DNA of 64,000 bases. Source: an uncultured Methanoregula sp. GTDB lineage: Archaea; Halobacteriota; Methanomicrobia; Methanomicrobiales; Methanospirillaceae. The position numbers were made by a program, and so were the translations under genes. The notes under the pieces are model-generated. The model was not told the DNA's origin and searched no databases. It was given only the letters and a program-made list of their open reading frames with translations. The stretch is taken from positions 2,605,539 to 2,669,538 of the forward strand of contig NZ_OY763919.1 of NCBI RefSeq assembly GCF_963667735.1, written 5' to 3'. Below, one piece after another: positions 16,942-25,932 of this stretch (its first letter is position 1; each line of letters opens with the position of its first letter).

Positions 16942-17046
16942 CAGTACCCTGCGATTGCAGACAGCCGTTAGATCGTATCCGCGTTATCCGGAGCCGTTGA
17001 TTGTACGAGATCTGATCAAATAGGTCAAAAAGATCTAAAAAAAATT

Positions 17047-17388
17047 TCAATATGCTTTCGGGAAGCCGTGCGTCTGTTCCTGGCTCAACTCAAGGATCTC
17101 CTGGGTCCTGTCCAGGAGGCCTGCAAGATATTGTTTTGCCCAGTCCTCGTTCTCATATTCAGCAAACGGGCGGTATGAACCCTGTACTGCGGAATTTACC
17201 TTGTCAAACTTCAAAAGACCAACCGGAGCTCCGCCATCGCGTACCATCTGGTCAAGTTCAACAAGAGGATACCTGCGGGAACTGAAGACAAATTTTGTCT
17301 CCTTTTCAAACCCGACAGCAATCGCAACCAGCCAGGCACCTTTTGCTTCAGCACGCATCTCATCTACCAGATCGGAAGTTTTTCTCAT
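17047..17388 (-). CDS. Hypothetical protein
   Basis: 113 residues with no membrane segment. An N-terminal helix (RKTSDLVDEMRAEAKGAW) is followed by strands (LVAIAVGFE, KFVFSSRRYPLVELDQMV) and a helical C-terminal half (WAKQYLAGLLDRTQEILELSQEQ). It is likely a small soluble protein of methanogens; no family name can be given. Confidence 0.62.
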   Translation of the reverse strand: MRKTSDLVDEMRAEAKGAWLVAIAVGFEKETKFVFSSRRYPLVELDQMVRDGGAPVGLLKFDKVNSAVQGSYRPFAEYENEDWAKQYLAGLLDRTQEILELSQEQTHGFPKAY

Positions 17389-17534
17389 GTCTTGCCCGGT
17401 TCAGAAAATTGTCGGTACTCGCTTAAATAATACATTCATTGGATAGCCGGCAGCATGAGTGACGCGCTGAATCCTCGGCCAGGTACAGACAGGCGGGGAT
17501 TTTGTCAGGCAGCCCGGACTCTCCCCTACCTATC

Positions 17535-17858
17535 ATGACAACTGTAATGGGCAGTATGAGCGACACGATGGAATTTATCTCTCTGATAAGGCCAAAACGC
17601 CCGGATTTTCTTTCTACCATGACTCCTGAAGAACAGGCAACAATGGCCCGGCACACAGAGTATGTCAGGGACATGGTTGCCCAGGGAAAAGTTTTCCTGG
17701 ATGGCAACTCTCCTGACGGCACCCTCGGGGTCCTCATCTACCGCGTGGATTCAGCAATAGAGGCACGGCGCCTCTTTTATTCCGATCCGGCAGTCATCGG
17801 GGGTATCGGGTATCCCGAGCTTTACCCGCTGACGATCGGGCATCCTTCATCCAGCTGA
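17535..17858 (+). CDS. YCII-related domain protein
   Basis: 107 residues from the ATG at 17535; in-frame ATGs at 17547, 17556 and 17568 leave the start uncertain, and no ribosome binding site distinguishes them. The body (from MEFISLIRPKRPDFL) matches YCII-like dimeric alpha+beta proteins. A helix EQATMARHTEYVRDMVAQGK is followed by VFLDGNSPDGTLGVLIYRV, then a helix and a short C-terminal strand. Members bind small molecules or catalyse simple hydrolytic reactions; the substrate is unknown. Confidence 0.75.
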   Translation: MTTVMGSMSDTMEFISLIRPKRPDFLSTMTPEEQATMARHTEYVRDMVAQGKVFLDGNSPDGTLGVLIYRVDSAIEARRLFYSDPAVIGGIGYPELYPLTIGHPSSS

Positions 17859-17897
17859 TCATTTCTTTTATTCTTCTGATGCCGGCGGGATCCCGGG

Positions 17898-18497
17898 TCA
17901 GAATATGATATCCTCTTTTGCAAACCGCACTTTTAGCATCGGCTTATCGGCTGCATACCCGAGCGGACAGAACATGACGGGTACAAGGGGCCGGGGGATC
18001 TTCAGGATCCGGGAAAATTCTCCCGGGTCGAACCCTCCCATGGGACAGGAATCAAAACCCAGGGCTTTTGCACCGTTCAAGGCATTTCCCAAGGCAAGGT
18101 ACGTCTGGGCCTGCGACCATGCCAGTTTCTGGTCAGGAGACATGGGCTTTGTGAACTGGACCGCCATCCCGATCACCGCCTTCTGCATCTCTTCGGGTGC
18201 ACCATTCTTTTTCAGGAGCGCGTCAAGCCTGCCGATGAGACTGTCGTAATCGGGATCGGCACAGAAAACCAGCAGGTGCGAGCAGCTGGTAACCTGCTCC
18301 TGGTTGAAGGCTGCCGGTTTGAGCAGCTCTTTTGTCTTCTGGTCCACAACTACCTTGATCTTCCAGGGCTGGAGGTTCAGCGCAGACGGGGCATACCGTA
18401 CCATTTCGAGAAGCTCGTCAACTTTTTCCTGGGGAATCTTCCTGCCGTCAAACTTCTTTGTCGCATACCGCGACATCACGATTGTTCCAAACTCCAT
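17898..18497 (-). CDS. Nitroreductase family flavoprotein
   Basis: 199 residues from the ATG at 18497, preceded by GGTGGACACT. FMN-dependent nitroreductase features are present: SRYATKKFDGRKIPQEKVDELL at the N-terminus, RYAPSALNLQPWKIKVV (FMN-binding SALNXQPW) at about 33-49, TYLALGNALNGAKALGFDSCPMGGF in the centre, and a C-terminal PVMFCPLGYAADKP. Family members reduce nitro compounds, quinones or flavins with NAD(P)H. The physiological substrate is unknown. It stands alone. Confidence 0.9.
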   Translation of the reverse strand: MEFGTIVMSRYATKKFDGRKIPQEKVDELLEMVRYAPSALNLQPWKIKVVVDQKTKELLKPAAFNQEQVTSCSHLLVFCADPDYDSLIGRLDALLKKNGAPEEMQKAVIGMAVQFTKPMSPDQKLAWSQAQTYLALGNALNGAKALGFDSCPMGGFDPGEFSRILKIPRPLVPVMFCPLGYAADKPMLKVRFAKEDIIF

Positions 18498-18756
18498 AGT
18501 GTCCACCATTACCGGATATGCGATCGATTCCATTCTCCCCCTATTTATATATTGAGACCGATACCACCGGCATGGAGCTCGGGTCAGACAAAAGGGGGAT
18601 ATTTTTGCACCGGAAGAACCATATCGTACATCAACGGGGATGAGACCATTCGGCTGCGATCAGGAGAAAGAAGGGAATGCCCGAGGGAAAAACGGAACGG
18701 TACCTCTGAGACCGGGCTGCCCGTCCCCTTTTTTCCGGAAGGATGGGGTGCAGCTG

Positions 18757-21108
18757 ATGGAATGCCGGTTTGAACGGACGGACGCGGACGCCGTGTTCAT
18801 CCTTGACGGGAGGATCGACGCTTCCGGATCCATCCGGCTCGATACCGGAGTAAAAGAGCACCTGGACCCCTCCGATCGCGCAGTGATCTTCGATATGGCC
18901 GGGGTCTCTTACTTGAGCAGCGCAGGAATCCGGGTGTTCGTTGGTCTTGAGAAGACGCTCCGGGGGAGAGACGGGCACCTGCTGCTCTGTTCTGTCCAGC
19001 CAGCGGTATTAAAAGTCCTGGAGATCACCGGGTTCGACCGGGTCTTCACTCTCTGTTCAACCCGGGAAGATGCCTTGCGCCGGTGCCGTCTGGCATGCCC
19101 GGCAGAAGCCGGGTCCGGGACAAAGGATACATCCCGCACAAGGTTCTCTGTTGAATCCTTCCCGGACCACCGGGCAGTCCTGAAGATCACCGGCAATGCA
19201 GAAAAGATCTGCACGGATATCCTTACTCCCGATGATCTTGTGCCCCGCATCTTTACTCCCGGTGAATACTCCCTGGGTATCGGGAGCACAGGGGAGTCGG
19301 CGGCTGAGAGTTTTCCCGACCGGGGGATGCTCATGACCACGGGACATGCCATATTCTGGAAACCGTTTCAGAGTTCCGATCCCCCGGATTTTCTCATCCC
19401 GAAAAAGGATGCTCCCCGGATCCTGATCAACTGCGCATTCTCTCTTGCAGCGGACGACACATTCCACGAGATCCTGGTAGCCGAGCCCGTAAGCCCGGAT
19501 GGGATCCGTCTCTATGATCTGGTCTCCGACATCCTTGCGCATGCAAAAGAGACCCGGAAAGACTGCCCGCCGATCGCGAGCTTTGTTCTGTACGCCGGTA
19601 TCAGCAACCAGACCGGAACGTCCGCCCCCGGCACACCGGAAAAATCACTCCCGGGAAAAGTGGAGAGAACACTTGTTGCGTTTGGCATCTGCATTGACAC
19701 GGGAGCCGACCTGTCAGCCTATGACCGGGATACCCTTGACGCGATCCTCTGCCAGAAGGGGCCGGGACCCGGGGAGAAGGATCTCTTCCTGTACCAGTCC
19801 GGCCTTGTCTTCGATACTCCGCCCGCATTCACAACCCGGGACATCACCCGGCTCGTTGCCTCAATTGCCGCACAGGAACCCTGCACGGATCTCGTGCTCC
19901 TTTCTCCAGAGACAATGCTCTTTAAGGCAGTGCTCGGTGTCAGTTACATCTCTGCGCTCGAGCAGACCGACCGGATGCCGGTCCGCATCTTGGGAGAATG
20001 TCCCGGGTGGAACCGGACATTTGAGACGCTCACCCGCTGGCTGCATCCCGGGTGCCGGGAGGTTGAACTTGTTCCCCTGACCGGCGGTTTTTCCGGAACC
20101 CTGGTGTTCCGGGTCAATGCACGGGACAGCAGGAGCCGGTCGATGATGCCGCTTGTGATGAAACTCGGGAGCTGGCCGGTCATCGAAGCGGAGATACGCG
20201 GATACACCGATCATGTCAAGCGCTATATCCAGAACAACGCAACCCAGGTGATCGAGACCGAACGGATAGGAGAATACGGGGGTATCCTCTACAATTTCGT
20301 TGGTATCCGGGGCCCCGAGAGTAAAATTTTCTCGCTCGAGGATTTCTACCTCTCCCGGACACCCGACGAGATCCTGCCGGTCTTCGATGCACTCTTCCGG
20401 GTTGTTCTCATGGGATGGTACGGGGAGCCGAAGAAAAAGGAGATTGCCCTGTACCAGGAGTACAACCGGTTCTGGAAATACGAGGATCTCCGGGCCTATG
20501 CTGCGTCCCGGTTCGGTGCAACGCCGGACCAGGAAGAGATCGATCTCCCCTTCGGGCTGGGAAGATCCACCAACCCGCTCTGGTTCGTGGAGACGGTCAT
20601 GCCGGAGAGGTTATCGTGGATATTTCCGGTGTACGAGAGCTCGGTCCACGGGGACCTGAACATGAAGAACGTCTTAATGGACGAGACGGGCAACCTCTGG
20701 CTGATCGATTTTGCCGAGACCCGGTACTCGCACATCCTGCGGGATATCGTGAAACTCGAAGCGGTGCTCAAAGGCGAGATGATCAGGACCGGTTCACTAA
20801 AAACGCTTGAGGAACTTGTACACTTGGATCTGCCGTTCCTTTCGGCAAAAACGCTCTCCGATATCCCGGAACTCCCCGACACCATTGAGGACCCGGCTCT
20901 TGAAAAAGCCTTCCGGGTTGTCCGGAGACTTCGTAAGTACGCCAACATGATAACGCCCCATGACGATGATATCTCCCAGTACTATGTCGCCCTCCTGCCG
21001 TTCACGCTGAACCTGCTGTCCTACTCATCGGTCAACGAGTACGAGAAGGAGTACGGGTGGATCGCCTCGTCCCTGATCTGCCGGCGCCTCATGGAGCGGA
21101 GGGCCTGA
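18757..21108 (+). CDS. STAS domain - unknown domain - APH-like kinase fusion
   Basis: 783 residues from the ATG at 18757, after a GGATGGGGTG stretch; the frame is open from 18640. Residues 1-105 form a STAS (anti-sigma-antagonist-like) domain, with the phospho-acceptor motif LSSAGI at Ser54/55. Residues about 125-430 match nothing I recognise. The C-terminal part (about 435-783) has the essentials of an aminoglycoside-phosphotransferase-like kinase. These are a glycine loop GGFSGT at 443, ATP-binding Lys469 (VMKLGS), the catalytic loop HGDLNMKN at 631 and the metal-binding LIDFAE with Asp651. It may resemble kinase-like modules from bacterial conflict or signalling proteins. A kinase carried with its own STAS domain suggests phosphorylation-controlled partner switching, which is an inference. 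Confidence 0.78.
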   Translation: MECRFERTDADAVFILDGRIDASGSIRLDTGVKEHLDPSDRAVIFDMAGVSYLSSAGIRVFVGLEKTLRGRDGHLLLCSVQPAVLKVLEITGFDRVFTLCSTREDALRRCRLACPAEAGSGTKDTSRTRFSVESFPDHRAVLKITGNAEKICTDILTPDDLVPRIFTPGEYSLGIGSTGESAAESFPDRGMLMTTGHAIFWKPFQSSDPPDFLIPKKDAPRILINCAFSLAADDTFHEILVAEPVSPDGIRLYDLVSDILAHAKETRKDCPPIASFVLYAGISNQTGTSAPGTPEKSLPGKVERTLVAFGICIDTGADLSAYDRDTLDAILCQKGPGPGEKDLFLYQSGLVFDTPPAFTTRDITRLVASIAAQEPCTDLVLLSPETMLFKAVLGVSYISALEQTDRMPVRILGECPGWNRTFETLTRWLHPGCREVELVPLTGGFSGTLVFRVNARDSRSRSMMPLVMKLGSWPVIEAEIRGYTDHVKRYIQNNATQVIETERIGEYGGILYNFVGIRGPESKIFSLEDFYLSRTPDEILPVFDALFRVVLMGWYGEPKKKEIALYQEYNRFWKYEDLRAYAASRFGATPDQEEIDLPFGLGRSTNPLWFVETVMPERLSWIFPVYESSVHGDLNMKNVLMDETGNLWLIDFAETRYSHILRDIVKLEAVLKGEMIRTGSLKTLEELVHLDLPFLSAKTLSDIPELPDTIEDPALEKAFRVVRRLRKYANMITPHDDDISQYYVALLPFTLNLLSYSSVNEYEKEYGWIASSLICRRLMERRA

Positions 21109-21388
21109 TCTGGGATGAATCCCGCACATTCCGTTCCTTTGACATTCTCGCCGGTGTAATTACAACTCCGGTGAAACGGTCTTCCCAGCCGGTTTTCCCC
21201 AGCGGGGATGTCCGGGACATTCAGAGTTTTTCTCTGCTTATTCAACCGATCGGGATTTCGGAAGGGCCGGCTCACGGAAAATGGGGGATCTGCCCGGGTA
21301 CCCGGAACTCCTCTTTTACCCCTGCATTTCAACAATAAAAAGATCAAGTAAAAAGATCTATAACCCATAATCGCAAACCTCTTCTTTC

Positions 21389-21637
21389 ATGTTTGAATCC
21401 GGCAACAAACCTGTTGTAGAAGACACCGAAGAGAACCGGGCTATCTGCAGGAAGTACTGCAAGAACTGCCAGAACTACCGGAAGCACTCGCTTGAAAAAT
21501 ACCAGCCGAACGAACTCTTCTGCTCCTGCGGCCAGTCGGCGGCAACGGGCATGAAACTGATCGGATGTTTCTGCTCGGGCTGCGAGATCTATACGAAATA
21601 CCACCTTCGCGGCGGCTTCTTCTGCGTCCGGCGCTGA
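21389..21637 (+). CDS. DUF2769 family cysteine-rich protein (copy 1)
   Basis: 82 residues with ten cysteines arranged CRKYCKNC, FCSCGQ, CFCSGC and FFC, matching DUF2769, a methanogen family. The pattern suggests metal or iron-sulfur binding; function is unknown. It shares the core EDTEENR, ICRKYC and HSLEKYQP with a second copy 886 bases downstream at 22275-22520. A membrane-protein gene sits between them. A poly-A and TATA-like tract (AAAAAGATCTATAA) precedes it. Confidence 0.82.
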   Translation: MFESGNKPVVEDTEENRAICRKYCKNCQNYRKHSLEKYQPNELFCSCGQSAATGMKLIGCFCSGCEIYTKYHLRGGFFCVRR

Positions 21638-21838
21638 ACCATTTTTTATTTTCCCTGACCGGATGGGAATTTCCCGCGATCAGCGCATTCTGGCTATACC
21701 CGCTCACCCGCACGGGACCGGGGCATTTCTCGCGTTGATGATGAATCCGGCCATTACGTAACCTGCTAACAGGAGGGGGCTGGCAGCCCGGCTGCCGGGT
21801 AAAGAGCAATGCTTTTCTCTGACTCCCGACTCTATTCA

Positions 21839-22237
21839 ATGGGAAATATGGTTGAGAAAAAACGAATAGCAATCACAACGGCAATCGGGATCCTCACCGG
21901 CCTGTACTGTGCCGGAAGCCTCCTTGTTGCCGCCCCGCCGGGAGTCACCCCTGAACCCTGGTTCATGGCAATGATCTTTTACGGCCGGGCCCTCCAGGGA
22001 TTTGTGATCGGTTTTGCCGAGGGGATTCCCCTTCGCCCGCTCGCCCGGGGGGCCGGGCTCGGTGCCATTTTCAGCCTCCTGCTCTGCATTGTCCCGCTCA
22101 TGGCCCACAACTATGCCGGTGCCGTGCTGCTCTTTGTCTTTGGGATCATCTATGGCATGCTTGCCGACGGTATAGCAAGCCGGGTAATGCAAAAAAGCCC
22201 GACCGGGACGGGTTGTCAAAACCGGAACAATCCATAA
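21839..22237 (+). CDS. Small integral membrane protein
   Basis: 132 residues from the ATG at 21839; the ATG at 21848 is possible. Three or four hydrophobic segments are visible: TAIGILTGLYCAGSLLVAAP, MIFYGRALQGFVIGFAEGIP, GLGAIFSLLLCIVPLMA and AVLLFVFGIIYGMLADGI. No catalytic motif is present. It lies between two DUF2769 paralogues, 37 bases before the second. This may be a conserved set, but nothing indicates its function. Confidence 0.7.
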   Translation: MGNMVEKKRIAITTAIGILTGLYCAGSLLVAAPPGVTPEPWFMAMIFYGRALQGFVIGFAEGIPLRPLARGAGLGAIFSLLLCIVPLMAHNYAGAVLLFVFGIIYGMLADGIASRVMQKSPTGTGCQNRNNP

Positions 22238-22274
22238 AAAAACCTATTATCCACCATCGCACACATCACTCATC

Positions 22275-22520
22275 ATGATCAACCCACCAAAAAATATTGT
22301 CGAAGACACCGAAGAGAACCGGCAGATCTGCCGGAAGTACTGCAAAATCTGCCCGAACTACAAGACCCATTCCCTGGAAAAATACCAGCCAACCGAGCTC
22401 TTCTGCGCTCTCGGGAGATCCTCCACCCCGTCGACAAAAGAGATCCGGTGTTTCTGCGTAGGCTGTGAGCTCTTCGCAAAACACCATCTCCGGGTCGGGT
22501 ACTTCTGCGTTACGCACTGA
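22275..22520 (+). CDS. DUF2769 family cysteine-rich protein (copy 2)
   Basis: 81 residues, paralogue of the gene at 21389-21637. The conserved core is EDTEENR, ICRKYCKICPNY, HSLEKYQPTELFC and CFCVGCELFAKHHLR. It lacks one cysteine pair in the centre (CALGRSSTP where copy 1 has CSCGQSAAT), so metal binding may differ. Role unknown; see copy 1. Confidence 0.82.
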   Translation: MINPPKNIVEDTEENRQICRKYCKICPNYKTHSLEKYQPTELFCALGRSSTPSTKEIRCFCVGCELFAKHHLRVGYFCVTH

Positions 22521-22657
22521 ACTTTTTTTTTTGGCACGCGGACCTAACCAGGCCCGTCACTTCCTTTTGGGGGAGGGATCCGCATCACTGCCGGAACCGC
22601 AGTGTGATTTTCAACAGGGTTTATCAGCAGCGGGAAACAGAGTTAAGAGATCGTTTC

Positions 22658-23458
22658 ATGAAAAAATCCCTTGCTCTTATCCTGGCCGGCCTCGTCTGTC
22701 TCCTGCTGATCGCAGCCGGCTGCACAAGCCCTTCCGGAACAAACCCGGCAACAACCCCCGCTGCCACGACCGCCACACCGGCAGCAGCGACAACAATCGC
22801 GACTGCGTCGACCGCTGCACCATGGTCCGGAACATGGAATACCCTCTTCAATTCCGGTCACGAGCTGGTTGGCGGGACTCTCATCCTGATCCAGACCGGT
22901 TCATCCGTTACCGGGATTCAGAACAATGGAACATTCAATGCAACCCTCCAGGGAAACACCCTTACCGGCACCTGGAACGACCGGCCCGGCTTCGGTAATG
23001 CAACAGGTGTATTCAGGCTAGTGCTGTCGGAGGACGCAAACTCGTTTGCCGGCGCATGGGCCCCCGCATCGGAAGGAGTTGCGGCTCTTGAGAACACAAC
23101 AAGGACCTGGAGCGGCACAAAGGCATCGGCCCCGGCGGCGTCCTGGTCGGGAACCTGGAACACGGGATATACTCCCGCGGATAACGGAACGTTCAATGAG
23201 GTTCTTACCCTGACCCAGACCGGTTCATCCGTGACCGGTACGTACAACCGCGGTGCCGGCACGATAAAAGCTGTTGCTCAGGGAAGCAGGCTTGCCGGTA
23301 CCTGGACCGAGACGGGCAACAACGAATCCTATTCCGGGTCATTCGAATTCAGACAGTCGGCAGAGGGAAAAACCTTCACCGGCCGCTGGATATACTCATC
23401 GGAAGGGCCAAGATCCCTGAGAAATACAACCCAGCTCTGGGATGGCGTGAGAGTATAA
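22658..23458 (+). CDS. Lipoprotein with two tandem beta domains
   Basis: 266 residues. The ATG at 22658 follows AAGAGATCG. A lipoprotein signal (LLLIAAGC, Cys near residue 22) is followed by a Thr/Ala/Pro linker and two copies of a roughly 100-residue domain. Each begins SWSGTWNT or PWSGTWNT and contains LTQTGSSVTG or LIQTGSSVTG, with a closing GRWIYSSEG or GAWAPASEG. The repeat is visible in the DNA too (22888-22917 and 23211-23240). It is probably an anchored surface protein; the domains look like extracellular beta sandwiches or barrels of unknown binding partner. Confidence 0.78.
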   Translation: MKKSLALILAGLVCLLLIAAGCTSPSGTNPATTPAATTATPAAATTIATASTAAPWSGTWNTLFNSGHELVGGTLILIQTGSSVTGIQNNGTFNATLQGNTLTGTWNDRPGFGNATGVFRLVLSEDANSFAGAWAPASEGVAALENTTRTWSGTKASAPAASWSGTWNTGYTPADNGTFNEVLTLTQTGSSVTGTYNRGAGTIKAVAQGSRLAGTWTETGNNESYSGSFEFRQSAEGKTFTGRWIYSSEGPRSLRNTTQLWDGVRV

Positions 23459-23711
23459 AACCCGGGAACGATCCGGGGCTCATTTCAGCCCACAATTATT
23501 CTTTTTTCCGCCCCGCCTGAACGGGTTTTCCCGAACCGGGCACCTGAATATATCCTGGATGTTTCCTTCCGGATTTCAACTGCGCTGGTCATCGTGCTAT
23601 TCATATCCAGGCTCCGGTGCATACAGGTCTCACTTTAGAAGCTCTTATCATGGGAGCGGTTGACGTTAGAAACGGAATTGAAGAGCGTAAATCGGTTAGA
23701 ACCTCCTGAAA

Positions 23712-25145
23712 ATGATTGCCGAACCTGAACATCCGGAATTGCCGGCCCATTCCCCCGCGATGCTCAGAGCCGTGCTTGTTGCTGCCTTCATTGGAGATTT
23801 TCTCTCACCGTTTCTCATGGCCTCGCTTGCCATCTCAACACCGGAGATAGGAAAAGAACTGGGTCTCGAGGTCGTGTATCTCGGCTGGATCCTCACCTCG
23901 TTCCTGCTCGCCTCCTCCGCGCTCATGCTGACGGCAGGGAGGCTCGGAGATTGTATCGGGCATAAGAGAGTCTTTGTAGCGGGAATGATCTTCTCCCTGT
24001 TCGGGTGTATCATCGCCTTGTTTGCATCCAGCTTCCCGGTCCTCATCATTGCACTCGTCGTAGTCGGCATCAGCAGCGGGTTTATCTGGGCAACAACGGT
24101 CCCTCTGCGCCTGAGTGCATTTCCTCCGGGCATGCGGGGAAACCTGATGGGGCAGAATACCGCCGCGGTCTATTCAGGAGTTGCAGCCGGCCCGGTCATC
24201 GGCGGAGTCCTAATCGAGTTTTTTGGCTGGCACAGCATCTTCCTTGCCATCATCCCGCTCGTGCTCATAAATCTCCTGCTTGTAAAGATATACGTCTGGA
24301 AACTGCCGGAGCACCATAACCGGAGCCTGTCCGGGTTCGATATCGGGGGATCGGTTCTCTTCGCCATTGCCATGATCACCCTGATCTACGGGTTCTCGGA
24401 GATCCCCCGCACGGAGGGGTTCCTGTCCATCGGCGGATCGCTGGTCCTGTTTGCTGCGTTCATCCTGTACGAAAAACGGGTGGCCAGCCCGATATTTGAT
24501 GTCAACCTGTTATTCGGCAACAGGAAATTCCTGCTGGCGGGAGTTGCTGCGATGCTCGGGTATTCCATCACCGCCGGGATGATCTACGTAATACCGCTCT
24601 TTGTCCAGAGCATCATGGGATTTTCTCCCATCATCTCCGGGCTGGTATTTGTAGGGGCAGCTCTCTGCCAGGTCCTATTTTCCCTGATTGCCGGTCAGAT
24701 GTCGGACCGGGTAACGCCGGGCCATATCTCGGCTGCCGGCCTCGCGGTCGCGACCATTGCCCTTGTCCTGTTCCTGGGAATTGACGATACAACCTCACTT
24801 CTCATCATTGCCGGTCTGCTCATGGTACTCTATACCGGCATAGCTTTTTTCGGGACGCCCAACTCCTATGCCATCATGGGGTCGGTGCCGAGAGAGAGAC
24901 ACGGCATGGCTGCGGGCACGATAGCGACATTCCGGCGCTTTGGGAACCAGTTCTCGATCGCGGTCCCGATGATGGTCTTCTCAATTATCCTGGGAAAAGT
25001 CGTTCTTACCGATGTGAAAACGCCGGATTTCCTCATCTCATTCCGAATAATCATGGGCATATTCGTGGCATTCACGGTGACAGGTATTGTCTGTTCGCTT
25101 CTGCAGGAGAAAGTGAGAGGAAAGGATCGTCCGTCAGACGATTAA
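23712..25145 (+). CDS. MFS drug:H+ antiporter-like transporter (DHA2/EmrB-QacA type)
   Basis: 477 residues with about 14 membrane segments, the 14-TMS layout of DHA2 family exporters. Conserved motifs include AGRLGDCIGHKRVFVAG (MFS motif A, loop 2-3, about 75-91) and GVAAGPVIGGVLIEFFGWHSIF (motif C and following helix, about 158-179). Family members export drugs, dyes or organic anions using the proton gradient; the substrate here is unknown. No regulator gene is adjacent. Confidence 0.9.
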   Translation: MIAEPEHPELPAHSPAMLRAVLVAAFIGDFLSPFLMASLAISTPEIGKELGLEVVYLGWILTSFLLASSALMLTAGRLGDCIGHKRVFVAGMIFSLFGCIIALFASSFPVLIIALVVVGISSGFIWATTVPLRLSAFPPGMRGNLMGQNTAAVYSGVAAGPVIGGVLIEFFGWHSIFLAIIPLVLINLLLVKIYVWKLPEHHNRSLSGFDIGGSVLFAIAMITLIYGFSEIPRTEGFLSIGGSLVLFAAFILYEKRVASPIFDVNLLFGNRKFLLAGVAAMLGYSITAGMIYVIPLFVQSIMGFSPIISGLVFVGAALCQVLFSLIAGQMSDRVTPGHISAAGLAVATIALVLFLGIDDTTSLLIIAGLLMVLYTGIAFFGTPNSYAIMGSVPRERHGMAAGTIATFRRFGNQFSIAVPMMVFSIILGKVVLTDVKTPDFLISFRIIMGIFVAFTVTGIVCSLLQEKVRGKDRPSDD

Positions 25146-25205
25146 GAACTCTGTTTAGTCCCGATACCCGGATACCGGGCATCGGGCTTTACCGTGAAAA
25201 AAGGA

Positions 25206-25637
25206 TTATTCGCCGGGGAACGACTGGCCGACAGCCTGTCCGCCATAGGGCAGGGAGAAGTGCAGCTGCTCAATTTTCCAGCCGCTCCCTTTGTCCTGGA
25301 GCACCATCGTCGACCTGCCATAAATGGTCTGCTTCGTTGTCCCGTCGGTTGTGAACGTCATCGAACTCTTCGACGTTACCCACGCGATCCTGCCATCGCC
25401 GAAAATCTTCCGATCAGTAAAATCTGCGGCAAGGATGGTTGCCTGGCTCATGTCGCGTTTCATGTGCTGGATGAAGTCCTTGTGATCTGCAATCACTTCG
25501 TCGGGTCCGCTGCCAAACCCGCTGATGTCGTGGGAGAATACCGCTGATAATGCCCGTATGTCCCTCTTCTGGTATGCCGAGACATATGCCTGCATGGTTG
25601 CGATTACTTCTGCTTCCTGTGCTTTTGAAAGAGTCAT
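25206..25637 (-). CDS. SnoaL/NTF2-like protein
   Basis: 143 residues from the ATG at 25637; the frame extends upstream without support. The NTF2-like fold is suggested by an N-terminal helix (EAEVIATMQAYVSAYQKRDIRALSAVF given in part as AYVSAYQKRDIRALSAVF), then FSHDISGFGSGPDEV, and strands IAWVTSKSSMTFTT, TIYGRSTMVLQ and WKIEQLHFSLP. This layout is that of SnoaL-like/DUF4440-like domains. Such proteins bind or convert small hydrophobic molecules. It is divergent from the secreted-protein gene at 25933, across a large inverted repeat. Confidence 0.78.
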   Translation of the reverse strand: MTLSKAQEAEVIATMQAYVSAYQKRDIRALSAVFSHDISGFGSGPDEVIADHKDFIQHMKRDMSQATILAADFTDRKIFGDGRIAWVTSKSSMTFTTDGTTKQTIYGRSTMVLQDKGSGWKIEQLHFSLPYGGQAVGQSFPGE

Positions 25638-25840
25638 AGGAACTGATTGCCGGTATCCATGTATTATCTTTTTTATTTCAAGTGCCGGGAAAAACCGGCA
25701 GAATGCTGCACAGGAAAATAACCAAAAATCACGAACAAGCCGGGAAATGATCCCTGGATGTGATACCATGCATTTCCCGGCCGTGCAGACACGGTCAAGG
25801 TATCTGCATCTCCGGGTTTCACATCACTCTTTAAACGTTC

Positions 25841-25891
25841 TCTCACCCGGTACCTTCCCGATTAAAAAAAAGCGTAAGGTACTCGGTGAGA
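25841..25891. promoter_or_regulatory. Large inverted repeat flanking a TATA-like sequence
   Basis: Two 16-base arms (25841-25856 and 25876-25891) are inverted copies with 14 of 16 Watson-Crick matches plus one G:T. The 19-base centre contains GATTAAAAAAAAGCG, a TATA-like tract about 65 bases before the start at 25933. It is placed as an operator or leader hairpin of the secreted-protein/wHTH operon. Control by the operon's own regulator is an inference. Confidence 0.55.
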
Positions 25892-25932
25892 AAAGGTATT
25901 AAGGCCCTTATCGGACGCTCTCCCGTGATACC

